The notes under the pieces: model-generated
Databases searched by the model: none
What the model saw: the letters and a program-made list of their open reading frames with translations, nothing else
What the model was told of the DNA's origin: nothing
Assembly (NCBI GenBank): GCA_002104985.1
Contig: MCGO01000154.1
Coordinates: forward strand, 1 to 64,000
DNA length: 64,000 nucleotides
Reading direction: 5' to 3'
Origin: Rhizoclosmatium globosum
Lineage: Eukaryota; Chytridiomycota; Chytridiomycetes; Chytridiales; Chytriomycetaceae
Shown: piece after piece, positions 11,704 through 22,386 of the stretch
Layout of the letters: the number at the start of each line of letters is the position of its first letter
Position numbering within the stretch: the stretch's first letter is position 1
Made by a program: the position numbers and the translations under genes

Positions 11704-12099
11704 GCGTGTGTCTGACGTGAGCCTGCTGCTTACGCTCCTTTCGACGTCTGAGGTCGGTAGTTGTACGGCACGATTCTTGGTGGATTTTTTGCACGTCTGC
11801 GTTGTATTCCAATTTTGTTACACGATTCAGAGTAACGAAATGAAAGTAATGTGAGAAATAATGTTTATTATCATCCGTGGGAATGGGAGGGAGTGATAGA
11901 AGTCTCTACATCAATAATACATCATACAGTTACCTAGTTACGGTTCGTATTCAACAAAGCGACCAGCTTTTCCTGATTCGATTGGGGTTTGGATTGTTCC
12001 GGTATTGTTTCGTCGTCGAATGAGTTTACGTGAACGCTCGTCGATATCTAAATTGAATGAGTGAACTATACAAAGGGAGTTGGGTAGAGGCGTGGTACG

Positions 12100-12327
12100 C
12101 TCGTCCACCGACGAGTCAATAGCACGAAGAGAGCTCTCCACCGAGAGATCTTCCGCACCCAAATAGAGTATATGCACCTTCTCCCCCACCGGAGAGTAAG
12201 ATACGTGAAGAGAGCTCTCCACCGAGAGATCTTCTATACTCAGGAGAGGGGAGGGAATGGTACGTTGCCACAGCTCATCCACCGATGAGTCAATAGCGCG
12301 AAGAGAGCTCTCTACCGAGAGATCTTC
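12100..12327 (-). repeat. Array of six short hairpins with GGTG-type loops in the leader
   Basis: On the plus strand six stem-loops share the loop core YACC, which reads GGTG or GGTA in element sense: 12100-12115 (CTCGTC/GACGAG), 12126-12153 (GAAGA...TCTTC outer and CTCTC/GAGAG inner stem), 12179-12196 (TCTCC/GGAGA, larger loop), 12207-12234 (as the second), 12274-12289 (CTCATC/GATGAG) and 12300-12327 (as the second, loop TACC). The first and fifth differ by a paired change (G-C to A-T) that keeps the stem. This suggests a folded RNA, possibly a packaging or dimerisation signal. Confidence 0.7.
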
Positions 12328-13490
12328 CGCACCCGAGAGAGAGGGGGTGGGGTGATAGTCACCTTCATTATAATGTCCAGTTCGTCGACAGTGAGTGGTA
12401 GTCCAGTAGGGGGTAGCCGTGGGGATATGTACAGAGTTGGATAAAGTCTGAGTGCGAATAGACAGTTAGATCAGTGTCGTAGGCGAGGGTGAACTGACCT
12501 GAATCATTCGACGTTGGCTTCGTTGGTGTTCCACGCTGTTCCTCCGGGCATCGTTATTCGGAGTTGGTCGTCGTTCTGGTTTCGTCGTTGAACTGGTCTG
12601 GTGGTTCAGTAGGTCAGATATGATGAAAGGTGAGGGGCTCTCCGTTCATACGTGGCTCACCGGTTTGAAGTCTTCGTTTCTGCTCAGCCCGCAACGGCGA
12701 GGGCGTTGCGGCAACGTAACAGGGACGTTGGTGGTGGGGTGAGGCACGTAGTTCGTAAGGTGAGTTCCTGTATGGTTCGAGAGCGAGTTAGAGAACTAGA
12801 GACAGCTTCAAGAACAACTTACAAGCGGCTTTGAGCTTCGTAGTATCGCCGTAGTTCCGAGTGTTGTCGTGGTTTCGAGCGTCGTCGCTCGAACTGTCGT
12901 CGGTTGGTCGTTGGTTTTGAGTGAAGAAAAACGAATAGAGTTTTAGAAGAGGGATTGGGGAGGAAGATACCTTCTTTCGATTCTGAGTTTCGTCGTTTGT
13001 TGAGCCCTTGTTCTCGTCGCTCCAATTGTCTACTGGAGTTTAAGCCGGTGTTTGGGATATAAGTGCCGCAGGCCATACAGCAGAAACCAGACAACGGCAC
13101 CAGTTTGCGACGGAGAGCGAGAGGATTTCGAGCAACTTTCGACAGTTGGGTACTTTTGACAAGAGGTTTTCAAAGGTGTTCGGGATCCGTCCCGCCCAAC
13201 AAACAAACAACGGAGGTTTCGAAAGACGAGGGAGTAACGTTTCCTTCCCTCAGGTGGGTTCGAGTGAATCCTAATATAGTTATATTGAGTTTGGTGCTCT
13301 CCCGAGCTTTATTATACAGTGATCATACGATTAACAATAATGAAATGAAGGCTATGGGTGGCCAAAGCTCTGGGTTGAGCTATCACTGGATAAACCAGCG
13401 ATCTTCGCAACAAGTTGCGAGAAAGTGAATGAGTGTTCACATATACTTTACCATGTCTAGTAGAGGTCACAGCGGCCATCATCCCCTAAT

Positions 13491-13508
13491 GAGGTGAGGC
13501 CCCCAAAA
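13491..13508 (-). other. Candidate primer-binding site
   Basis: In element sense the bases after the 5' LTR read TTTTGGGGGCCTCACCTC. The TGG three bases in is compatible with annealing to a tRNA 3' CCA, but I could not match the following bases to a specific tRNA. Confidence 0.3.
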
Positions 13509-14600
13509 TGTCACGACTTGCGGGGTCTTTTCGCCGGTATCTTCCCGGCAGCGCTCCTCATCCCTCGCTTGTAGCCGCCAATTTCACCAGAACTGTAAAG
13601 AACAGTTCCGATGGCCCCGGACGTCGCCACTACAAGCCCATGAGGACTCGAGCACTATACCTGCATCAACATCTAAAAGAGAAAAACTAACAGTAATGAT
13701 GGGATAGAAACATAAAACAACAATAAAGAAAGATAACAACGGCACCGCCTCGCACTCACCTTTACACTCACCTTGCAATCTGTTGTTGGTTCTCCTAACC
13801 ACAAAACTTGCCATCTCGATGACCACTAGAGCACCATCGAGACTTGCACTTGCACCACCTTGCTCTCGTTCCGGTCCGTTGTGATCCACCCGAATATCCT
13901 TTCCTGGGACCGCGGTACTTGCTACTCAGTTGGTTGATCTTTACACATTCCCAACTGGACAGCTTGAATCGCTTGCTCATCGGCACCAAGGAGCTTGACC
14001 AGTCGCCTCTGTATATCCGTTTTAGGGACCCGCGCCTTGGTTTCTCCTAGCCCAGAGTCTGGAGAGAGTGGTGTAGTACTGGCTTGCATACCACTGGTTG
14101 GGGGTGCTTGTTAGGATTTCACACACACCGGTGTTCTATCCCCTTGACCATGGAGCCGTGGTTGGGCCGGTTCCCAAGGGTACTATCCCTCCGTTCGGGA
14201 AAGAGCCCCATGGTGAAAAGAGGTTCCTGGCCTGGATTGACTTGCTTTCCCAGCGAACTTGCAACTGTTGTCTGGCAGCAACCGGGTTGGGTTCTAGGGA
14301 CGGGTTGTCCTCAGCCGGCATCCAGACTTGAATCGATCATGTCCTAATGATCCACAGACAAGTGGCCTCTGGAATGCCTCAAAGAGACCTGTTGGCTCTA
14401 CAGTCTACTGTTGTCTTTTTGAGGGAACTTTTTGTTTTATTTTTGCAAAACCAATTTGCTATCAAGTAACATGTCCTGACACTCAAAGAAATTGAGTAGC
14501 CACTCAAATAAGAAAGGTTTGGCTTCCTGTACCCCTTCCGACAAACTTCGAAATTGCCGAAACGTAAATTATCCAAACTCCTTGTCAGGAACTCCTGACA
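13509..14600 (-). repeat. Right LTR (5' LTR in element sense), 1,092 bp
   Basis: Same length, same ends and same internal text as 3330-4421 as far as I compared. It would carry the promoter of the element transcript. Confidence 0.95.
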
Positions 14601-14604
14601 CCAC
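14601..14604. repeat. Target-site duplication (right), CCAC
   Basis: Second copy of the CCAC found at 3326-3329. It marks the right border of the retrotransposon. Confidence 0.85.
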
Positions 14605-15063
14605 AGCAACTCGAACTCTTTCGCTTGCACGCAAAACAGAACATGGAAGCATACACTGACTTGATAAAGAGTATTGAAGGACTCACGGACGAAGCGTATC
14701 ACTCAAACTGTGGATTGTGCTTTCGATCTGAATCATATGGTCATGGGTGATACAGTCTGGTACGATGTTCTGCGTGGAAAAGATGCGTCTCCATTCGATG
14801 TGTACTGGGAACGACCTGACGAAGAGTTGTATTCCAATGCAGAATCAACTTCAAGTCTGTGGGAGACTTGGTGTCCTGACCGGGATGAACTCAAAGAAAG
14901 AATCAGAAAGCAAAGTGTGTTGTGGTCTGAATATGTGAATGGATTAGAAGGATTTGATCATCCAACTGAAAAGCGGCTTGGACTGGTCTTGTTTCATGTT
15001 GTGAATCATGGATGGCATCATCGTGGACAGATTTATGCTGCGTTACGTGTTATTGGGAAATAA
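14605..15063 (+). pseudogene. Tandem DinB-like protein, 3' half, separated from its start by the retrotransposon
   Basis: Continues the frame of 2879-3329 (QQLELFRLHAKQNMEAYTDL) into a second DinB-like domain. This domain keeps the metal-site histidines that the first one lacks: HMVMGD and, near the end, NHGWHHRGQI. It stops at 15063. Near 14715-14722 the frame changes: the first part runs on to a stop, while the conserved part (from NHMVMG) lies one frame away. About four residues expected before LNH (often IHGT) are also missing. This suggests a small deletion in the broken gene or an assembly error. Without the element and with this repaired, the protein would be about 300 residues. Confidence 0.65.
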
Positions 15064-15178
15064 GAAGGTATTCGAATAAAGCGAAAGAGACGTGTGACAA
15101 ATCATCCCCACGATCTTCACAATTGAAACAGGAAAAGCAAAGTGGCAATCAAAAAACCATCGCACGAAACCACCACCA

Positions 15179-16344
15179 ATGCTTGATCTCGCAGCCGACT
15201 GTCACAAGGCAACCACCATTCTCGACTCTTTCCGCACTGAACACGGAATCATTATCCCAGATGCCATTCTGAGTGAGTTGTTTCCCCTTAACTTGTCTAT
15301 TCTCCTTGAGCTTATCCTTGCTTCAACGCATCAATAGAGAATGCAAAGGGTGTTGCAGTCTTGTCGGTAATTAAGGTATGCATCGTTGAGCAGCGAGTAA
15401 CCTTGATCACCGAGCTCTAACCTGGAACACCCTCCCTCACACAGGCTGGACTGGGTCTCTCAGGACGCCACGGAACCGGTGTCGTTGTTGCCCGACTCGC
15501 CGATGGATGTGAGTATCTACTGCCAACGAATACGAACTCGAAAGCGATGATACCCTCAATACTAATTCTTGTAACCCCAAATCCAGCCTGGTCTGCTCCA
15601 TCTGCGATCGTCACAACTGGATTCGGCGTCGGCCATCAATTGGGTGCTCAGTTGACTGACTTTGTTATCGTCTTGGTGCGTATTAAATGCTTGGTCGCTC
15701 GTGATTATGATCATTTCTAATCACTACACTTATCAAAATAACAGAACACGGACGAAGCTGTCGCGAGTTTCACAAAGCCACACAACTTTACTGCCGGTGC
15801 AAACTTGTCTAGTTGAGTGTGATTCGTACAGATTTCATAAAATACTTACTAGTTTGGACAGTTGCCGCCGGTCCCTTTGGTGCTTCCGTCGAAGCAGGCG
15901 GTCAAATAAACAGTGAAGCTGCTGCTCCAATCTACAGTTATTCCAGAAGTCAGGGTCTTTTCGCTGGTGCATCCATGGTATTCCCCCTTTTTTTCTCTCT
16001 CTCTCCAAAAACCATCCATTCTGAATCTGCGAAATTTCAGGAATTCGGTGCAATCTCGGAACGCAAGGAAGTAAACGCACAAGCATACGGAATCGACATT
16101 TCCGCGCAACAGATTCTTGAAGGGTTTGTGCCACGTCCCGAGTATGCTATGGAATTGTACTTGTGAGTGATTTTTATTTTTTTCCATTTCAATCTTGCTT
16201 AAGACTGAATGCACGATAAGGGCGTTGGATATGACTGTCACGCCACATGAGAAGGAGTCTGTTCCACTTGCGTTCAAAAAGGAGGATGAGGAGGAGGAAC
16301 AAGATGTTCCTCTTGCAAAGAAGGGTGGAGCTCCAAGTGCTTAA
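15179..16344 (+). CDS. SYLF-domain (Ysc84/SH3YL1-type) protein 1
   Basis: Eight exons: 15179-15272, 15338-15375, 15445-15508, 15587-15675, 15745-15811, 15862-15977, 16041-16162, 16221-16344. The product is a SYLF domain protein; this family binds phosphoinositides and, in yeast Ysc84, works in actin-linked endocytosis. Family marks are NAKGVAVLSVIKAG, SGRHGTGVVVAR, WSAPSAI, YSYSRSQGLFAG and EFGAI. It lacks the SH3 domain of Ysc84. The tail is acidic, then basic (EEEEQDV, then AKKGG). Exon borders match those of the neighbour at 16666, so the pair arose by tandem duplication. Start is the first ATG that gives the conserved first exon. Confidence 0.88.
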
Positions 16345-16665
16345 ATAGCTTTTGATTCTTCTTTTTTGTTTTGTTCGCTATGATTATATCTGCATGTTAA
16401 TTATCCAAAATATTGAAAAATATATCATGTTGTACCAATATCGCACGAACGGTTGAATTCACACTTTTATGATTGAGACTTTTTTATTTGTAAAGTTGAA
16501 CATGAAAGAGTATGAATACATGCGGAGTTATATGAAAGAGTGCAGTTATGTGGCTGGTTGTTGACCAACAGTATCGCCCCGTCACAATAAGTGTTGTTTG
16601 CAGGTATATAACCACAGAATATCCAACCACACAGTAATCGAACCAAAAAACTAATTCAAACAAAG

Positions 16666-17719
16666 ATGACACAACTTGCTGTCGACAGTGCCAAAGCCGC
16701 CAAGATTCTTGAAGCTTTCCGAACAGACCATGGAACCATGATTCCAGACATCATCTTGAGTATGCTCACACATCCACCATATATGTATTCTAACATGATC
16801 TGTATAACTTTCCAGAAAACGCTAAAGGAGTCGCGATCATCGACGTCTTCAAGGTAAATTTCCTCCCCGCATCAAATCATCACCAAAAAACCTAAAAACG
16901 AAATCAATTCATAGGCTGGAATCGGAATTTCAGGGAGACACGGAAGCGGAGTCGTTGTCGCCAGACTCCCGAACGGATGTAAGTAGTGGGATATCATAAA
17001 ATCCCTCTATTTTTTCTTCAACTCTTCTTACAGCCTGGTCCGCTCCATCTGCCATCGAAACAACCAGCATCGGATTCGGAAGCCAATTCGGGGCTCAAGT
17101 GACTGAATTTGTCATTATCTTGGTGAGTGCATTCACAACCACCTCACGCACTTCATATTCACTTTCTTGTAAAATGTAGAACGACGATGAGGCCGTGGAC
17201 AGTTTCAAGAAGGCGCACAATTTTACAGCTGGAGGAAACCTTTCTGGTAAGTACATGTCTTCACAGTGTCGCGACATTTATTTGAAAATTCAATGTCGCA
17301 CTTTAGTTGCAGCTGGACCGTTTGGAGCTGCGGTTGAAGCTGGCGGTCAAGTTAACAACAAGGTGATTGCCCCAATTTACAGTTACTCTAGAAGCCAGGG
17401 TTTGTTTGCTGGTGCTTCTTTGGTAAGAATATCTAAGCATCTGCAAGACGTGAAACTAATGAGCTGACAATAGGAATTCGGAGCCATCTCGGCAAACAAG
17501 GAAGTCAATCTTGAAGCTTATGGAGCTGGTATTACTTCTGAACAGATTCTGGAAGGGTTTGTTCCTCGTCCTGAATATGCTACTCAGTTGTACTGGTAAG
17601 CAACAAACACAGAGGATTTGTATCATTTCATTGACGGTGTGTTTCATAGGGTTTTGGATAAGACCGTATCTAATGAAGGTATTACGGCTCCAGCTCAGAA
17701 GAAGCAGGATGAAGAGTAA
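16666..17719 (+). CDS. SYLF-domain (Ysc84/SH3YL1-type) protein 2
   Basis: Tandem paralogue of the gene ending at 16344, with the same exon layout (junctions near 16759, 16854, 16979, 17122, 17247, 17423 and 17596). Translation starts MTQLAVDSAKAAKILEAF and carries NAKGVAIIDVFKAGIG, SGRHGSGVVVARLP, YSYSRSQGLFAGAS and EGFVPRPEYATQLYW. It is a single SYLF domain of about 220 residues without SH3 and probably binds membrane lipid on the cytosolic side. The short tail (APAQKKQDEE) differs from the paralogue. All frames join cleanly, with no indel needed. Confidence 0.9.
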
Positions 17720-17870
17720 AGATTGATGTTTTTTGGACATTATCGTTCAAACAATACAACAATAAAGCTTGAAACTTTATAAAGAATGAAGTCAAAGGAA
17801 AGAGGAGGAATGATGGCATAATTTCAGCAACAGTATGAATTTGTCCACGAAAAAACTTCTGAAAGAAAAG

Positions 17871-17953
17871 CGACAACGGCAGGACTTGAACCTGCGCACT
17901 CAGAGAGTAATAGATTTCTAGTCTATCGCCTTAACCGCTCGGCCACGTTGTCG
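17871..17953 (-). tRNA. tRNA-Ser (anticodon AGA)
   Basis: 83 nt on the minus strand fold as a class II tRNA. Acceptor ends CGACAACG and CGTTGTCG pair, the anticodon loop is CTAGAAA (AGA, serine TCT codons), there is an extra arm of serine type, and the T-arm is GCAGG-TTCAAGT-CCTGC. No intron. It is the intact parent of the defective copy at 22001-22080. Confidence 0.93.
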
Positions 17954-18813
17954 ATATTTTCTTTTTAGTCCAAAATTAAACTTTCACGCACTTTTTTCCT
18001 TGAATCTCCCCTACCAGCCACACCAAAAAACAGATTCGCGTGCTAACTAATCTCAATCTGGACCGTATTAAGAGACATGATATGAATCTTCAAGAAAGAC
18101 AGATTTATTTTGTGAAGAGAAACGATGGAGAGCAGTAAACAATTGTCAGTTTACCAATGGAAACGGAACACTTCCTCATTAAATATTACTACTGGCAAAT
18201 ACCTTTCATTTATTAACCTAATACTCATTTTAAGAAAGATTTGTTAATAAATTTGTAAGCAGCACCTTCCCCTTTCTTCTGCCCTTTCTTTCCTTTTTTG
18301 GTGATCACACATGTGCACCCTTACGCGAATCTGATTGGTGCACGCATCTTGAAATCTCCACTTTTTCGCGCGCATTTTTCTAGCGTGGAGTTTGATTTGC
18401 GCAGCGCGCGCAATATCTTTAGAATGGAATATGCTCCAATTCGCCTTCCGACACTTTCCGGCTCCTTCGGAATCTCCCGACTCTTATCTTCTCATTTCAA
18501 ATTGACAACACACAATTATCTTTCTTTTCTAGAACATTCTTTACTTTATTTACTACTATATAAGCAGTTCCTTTTTCATAACCACACAATAGAATCTTCT
18601 TCTTCCGGTATCTTCCGCAATCCGACCCTATTCCCTATCAATCTTCGATGTTTAAATAATTTAAATGATTTAAATGAAGTACTCTACTCCATCCACATTC
18701 ATAATAGACCTGTACAACTAACTTGTCTCTCAACTCTGAACAAATAATTCCAATAATCAACTCAAGTGTTTTTACCTGCATTGGATCGGAAAAAAAATCA
18801 ACCCACAATAGGG
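17954..18813. other. Intergenic region with dispersed repeat
   Basis: No gene seen. The part around 18428-18640 (AATATGCTCCAATTC... to ...CCCTATTCCCTATCAA) recurs in shortened form at 56716-56830, so it belongs to a dispersed family. The stretch from about 18660 to the start of the next gene is duplicated at about 22120-22260. Confidence 0.6.
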
Positions 18814-19504
18814 ATGTCTTCAAACAGTCAATCCCCTCCAGCGGCATTACGGTCTCCTGGAACCTCAATCCAACTGACCGATTTGATACTCAACATCGAG
18901 CCAACCGACAATGCACTTACTACTTTGGTAATCTACCTACTTCTTCCCCCCCAACTCCTCGTCCTCGTCCCATTGACCCGACCCTTCCTTTCTTGCCAGC
19001 GCTCTGACAACGACGACGACGACGCCGACGCTTTTATGACAGAGTGGGACGACACATCTCGGCAACACCAAAGCGAGAAACAGACGTTGGAACAATCAAT
19101 GGAGCCATTGACGCCAGACGATTTGCCTGAAATCATCTATGACGATTTGCCTGAAATCATCTATGAGTCAGGAGAAGTTGCGTCGTACTTTCTTGTCACT
19201 GTTCGTTGCTGGTTCGAGGCAGATGGATCCGTTGCACGCATTGAGGATTTGTATCCTCTTGTCAAAGACGTTGTTCGAGGCCAATGCGATGTTTACCACC
19301 CACTTCGTTCGACTCGTACTACTCTACAAAAGAAAAGAAGAAGAATGGGGAACAGACATGCAAGAAGAGGAAGGATTTTTTTTTGTGTTTCGCGGAGCCA
19401 ATAAGGATGTTGCAGATAAATTGGTTGCGCGATTCACAGGGGAAAATTACAAACAGGCAAAGGTCGAACCATGCTTGATGGCGTTGGAAAAAATTGATTT
19501 ATAA
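18814..19504 (+). CDS. Hypothetical acidic protein, frameshifted
   Basis: ATG 18814, exon 1 to 18927, a 72-nt GT-AG intron without stops (18928-18999), exon 2 to 19504. Exon 2 starts with an Asp run (SDNDDDDADAF) and holds a perfect 24-bp tandem repeat coding DDLPEIIY twice. The frame changes near 19275: the first frame decays, while the second (from FEANAMFTTHF to the stop at 19504) reads like protein, so one base seems lost. I recognise no domain. Its first exon and upstream region are duplicated at 22120-22386. Confidence 0.5.
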
Positions 19505-19615
19505 ACTAGTTTTTTTCTTCTTCTTCTTCATAAAAAGGGTTGGTGTGGGAAGGGGGGTAAGGAAAATTGACGATAAATCGTGCTGAGCTACTGGTTCTTG
19601 AACGATTTGTGCATA

Positions 19616-21719
19616 CACCCCTAGACCATATTTGCAACGGAATTCCCACAGAGCACGTGTTCTGTTGGAACACTGTCGGAAATTATCACATAGTTCCCAC
19701 GGAACATCTGTTAGGTGGGAATTGCCGTGGGAATTTGTGACATTGTTTTCTACAGAACGTTCCGTGGGATATTCTGTGAGAAGTTCCGACAGAGTATCAA
19801 CAGATTAGGGTTAAATCCATCCCACTTAAAATAATTCGAGACGGGAGTTTGAACCCAGAGCTTCTTGCACAGTGCCCCAAGTGTTACCAAAGGAAGCATT
19901 CCTCACCACACAGGACATGTTTAAATTTGGATCCACAAAACTAAGGAAAGAAACATTAGAACTCCAGCCACGCGCTCTGTTCAATATTACAATTTATACT
20001 GATATTCGATTATGTATATATATTAAAACTCATCCAAACCGAAGACACCATTTACAACTGGTGACCTTGTGTGATCGATTGTATGCGAGCTGTCCCTGCT
20101 GGCGATCTAACTTCCGACTTCGCGACCTTCCTCCGCAACTGTTCATTGCCAAATAAGTATAGAATAGTACAATAAAAGCGCAGGATAATGATAGACCTCC
20201 TTTGAAATAACTTCGAAATCAAGACAACAACAAGCTCAAGTTCTTTCCCTCGTCTCTCACACCCACACGCACACACACGCACACGCACACACACTCTCTC
20301 TCATCGATTTGCGTCTTGATTAAGCATATCTCTCCCAATCCATACCAACAGAGTCAAGGATTGATGAGTAATGCTGGCACATTCAATTGCAAGTCGACAA
20401 CAGAAACCTATTTCCTGTGTCCAATAATGCGCTAACCCCTCAAACAAGCTGCTATTGACACACTATAGGACTCCCCTTTGGGTTTCAAGTGTTACGGGGG
20501 TGACTTAAGTCCACACTGTAAACTCAACTCACCTCGTTTTCCCTCCAGAATTCACGTCCGCTCCTTGTGTATTGTCTCGAAAGCCGCTTGTTCCAAACAA
20601 TGGTCGCTCTGCGACGGGTGAGTACTTCAGTCCATACCACGCTGTTGGTCGGATTCAATGCTAAAACTAAGTTAGGACCAGTTACAACTGAAAAGTATGA
20701 AATGTCTCGAAGCGACGCTGCAATTACGTTCTACGCTGCAATTACGTTCTAGTACAAGTCAGGTACTTCCTCCCTTTCACTTTCTCGTTGCTCAACATCT
20801 TAGTCCACTCTTTCGCAGTTGACAAGTAAAGTCGCGCTCGATTATTGGATCGTTTATTAAGTAAGCTAGTAAAAGTTGTGCAGTTATGTGTCTTATCGAG
20901 CTTTTAGATATAACATCGAAGTTCAATCTTTACCGTTCCGTTCACTTTCTTTGAGGTTGCGAAGTAGGAGAAGGGCCTTTGTCAGTGTACATCGAGCAGA
21001 AGTTGACGCCTGCATGGACATTCTCGCTGACAGCCGAACAGATTCCTTTGAAGGCCGTTGCCCTGAAACTGGAGACTTGGTGCCAGTTTAACTCGTTTGA
21101 ACAACACTTTTAATCACTTGGCGTCGCCAAATTTGGACATCGTCGGATTCGTACAACAACACACTCGACGAACCAGGTGCTGCCCATGTTCGCATGCGCT
21201 GAACCGGTCAAATGCTTCACATGGAGAAGTTGTCGAATTGGACGAGGTTGGAGACTAAAAGATGAGCGTAAGAGGAGGGGAGGGGTGTACCTTTGTCTTC
21301 CGTGTATGGATGACTGTCGATTTCAAGTTCTTGGTTGATGCCTCTGGTTTGTTTTCCGCCAGTTGACTTTGGTGTGGTAAGTTAACTCTGAAACTGCTCT
21401 CATCTTTGATTTCATTCGGTTCTTGAAATAAATAATATAACCAATACAAATCATTTCCATCTCTTTGTCATGTGGCTGCATCCCAAAATAAGAGACGAGG
21501 AACTGAAACAAACCCTGCTCTGTAGGGATTCTGCGGAAGAGTCTGGCAGAAATCCAACAGAGTTTCCTGCGGAATTCCGACAGAGCAGCTCTGTTGAAAT
21601 TCTGGCAGATAACCTTCTGTGGGAACTCTGTGGTGTAACCCGTCGGAATTCCAGCCGGATTTTTCGACAGAATTCCGACAGAGTTCCAACAGAATTCCTG
21701 CAGAACAGGGTTAGCGGTG
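19616..21719 (+). mobile_element. 2,104-bp TA-flanked element, copy 1 (non-autonomous?)
   Basis: Bounded by CACCCCTAGACC and GGGTTAGCGGTG, imperfect inverted ends, with TA on both sides (19614-19615 and 21720-21721). The terminal 200 bp at each end are packed with variants of TTCCRACAGA and its complement, such as GGAATTCCGACAGAG. The interior has a CA microsatellite (about 20260-20295) and only short frames; no transposase motif is seen. TA duplication suggests a Tc1/mariner-type mechanism, but transposase type is unknown. Copy 2 lies inverted at 22387-24490. Confidence 0.8.
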
Positions 21720-22000
21720 TAGTAAGTGCATTGTCGGTCCGACTGGGTCTGATGCACTGTCTTCAAGAACCTCTTGGGATCGGCCTCGGATACCACAAAG
21801 AGTTTTTGCTCTATGCGTTGTACGAATCCTTGACTCAGTTCAAGTTGGCTCGTCAAGTTTTGATGTAAGTTTCAACAATCAGGGGGTTTATTTCCTCGCA
21901 GACAAGTATTTACACGAGTATTGTACAGTAAATAATAGAATCTTATGATGACAACTTCAATTCCAAAAATAGCATTCTGAGGTTGCAAAGAAACTAAAAG

Positions 22001-22080
22001 CGACAAGGGCAGGACTGGAACCTCCGCACTCAAGTAATAGATTTCTAGTCTATCGCCTTAACCGCTCGGCCACGTTGTCG
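22001..22080 (-). pseudogene. tRNA-Ser (AGA) pseudogene
   Basis: Copy of the tRNA at 17871-17953. The anticodon arm is intact but the extra arm is shortened by 3 nt, an acceptor pair is broken and the T-arm is GGAGG-TTCCAGT-CCTGC, losing one stem pair and the conserved loop purine. Probably non-functional; part of a segmental duplication with the neighbouring gene start. Confidence 0.7.
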
Positions 22081-22259
22081 ACATCTTCTGCATTTAAACA
22101 ATATATATGAAGCTTAAATATATGTACTCTACCTTTTTGTCACACTCATAATAGACCTGTTCAACTTACTTATCTCTGAACTCTGAACAAATAATTCCAA
22201 TAATCAACCCAAGTTTTTTTACCTTGATTGGATCGGAAAAAAATCAACCCACAATAGCG

Positions 22260-22386
22260 ATGCTGTCAAACAGTCAATCCCCTCCAGCGTCATTACGGTC
22301 TCCTGGAACCTCAATCCAACTGACCGATTTGATACTCAACATCGAGCCAAGCCAAATGAGTCATAACACCGACAATGCACTTACTA
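22260..22386 (+). pseudogene. 5' part of small hypothetical gene split by element copy 2
   Basis: ATG 22260 opens a frame close to exon 1 of the gene at 18814 (SPGTSIQLTDLILNIEP shared), with a short extra stretch before DNALT. It is cut at TA 22385-22386 by the 2,104-bp element. Joining it to 24493 after removing the element and one TA keeps the frame and leads to the stop at 24881, giving a protein of about 170 residues. Confidence 0.6.

Larger units (their letters stand above)
11813..13508 (-). other. Retrotransposon leader in place of gag
   Basis: About 1.7 kb between the 5' LTR (right) and the protease frame. Minus-strand frames here are short (at most 114 codons) and show no Gag-like helices or CCHC zinc knuckle. 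The stretch contains the hairpin array at 12100-12327. Either gag has been lost and is supplied in trans, or it is too diverged and broken to see. Confidence 0.6.
3330..14600 (-). mobile_element. Ty3/gypsy-like LTR retrotransposon with EEP endonuclease domain, apparently without gag
   Basis: An 11,271-bp element flanked by 4-bp duplications. Two 1,092-bp LTRs enclose two overlapping minus-strand reading frames. Domain order is protease, RT, RNase H, EEP endonuclease, integrase (HHCC and DDE), about 250 residues of unknown sequence, integrase C-terminus, chromodomain-like segment. RT-RNase H-integrase order places it with Ty3/gypsy (Metaviridae-type) elements. No Gag, major homology region or CCHC knuckle is visible upstream of the protease. 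The region 11813-13508 instead holds a structured leader. Both LTRs encode identical translations in all frames I compared, so insertion is recent. The element has broken a DinB-like gene. Confidence 0.95.
21720..22386. other. 667-bp spacer between the inverted elements
   Basis: Holds the left element's flank (a minus-strand frame ending in DRQCTYY at the border), a defective tRNA-Ser copy and a duplicate of the 18.66-18.93 kb segment. Directly next to each element lies the same 19-bp sequence CCGACAATGCACTTACTAC, in opposite orientation. Confidence 0.7.

Noticed and set aside
20260..20295. CA-rich run as a regulatory Z-DNA site
   Set aside because: Simple microsatellite within the element, present in both copies; no sign of function.
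19872..21091. Short open frames in the 2,104-bp elements as a possible transposase
   Set aside because: Each is under 100 codons, has no DDE or zinc motif and is seen twice only because the element is duplicated. Joining them by introns gave nothing recognisable.
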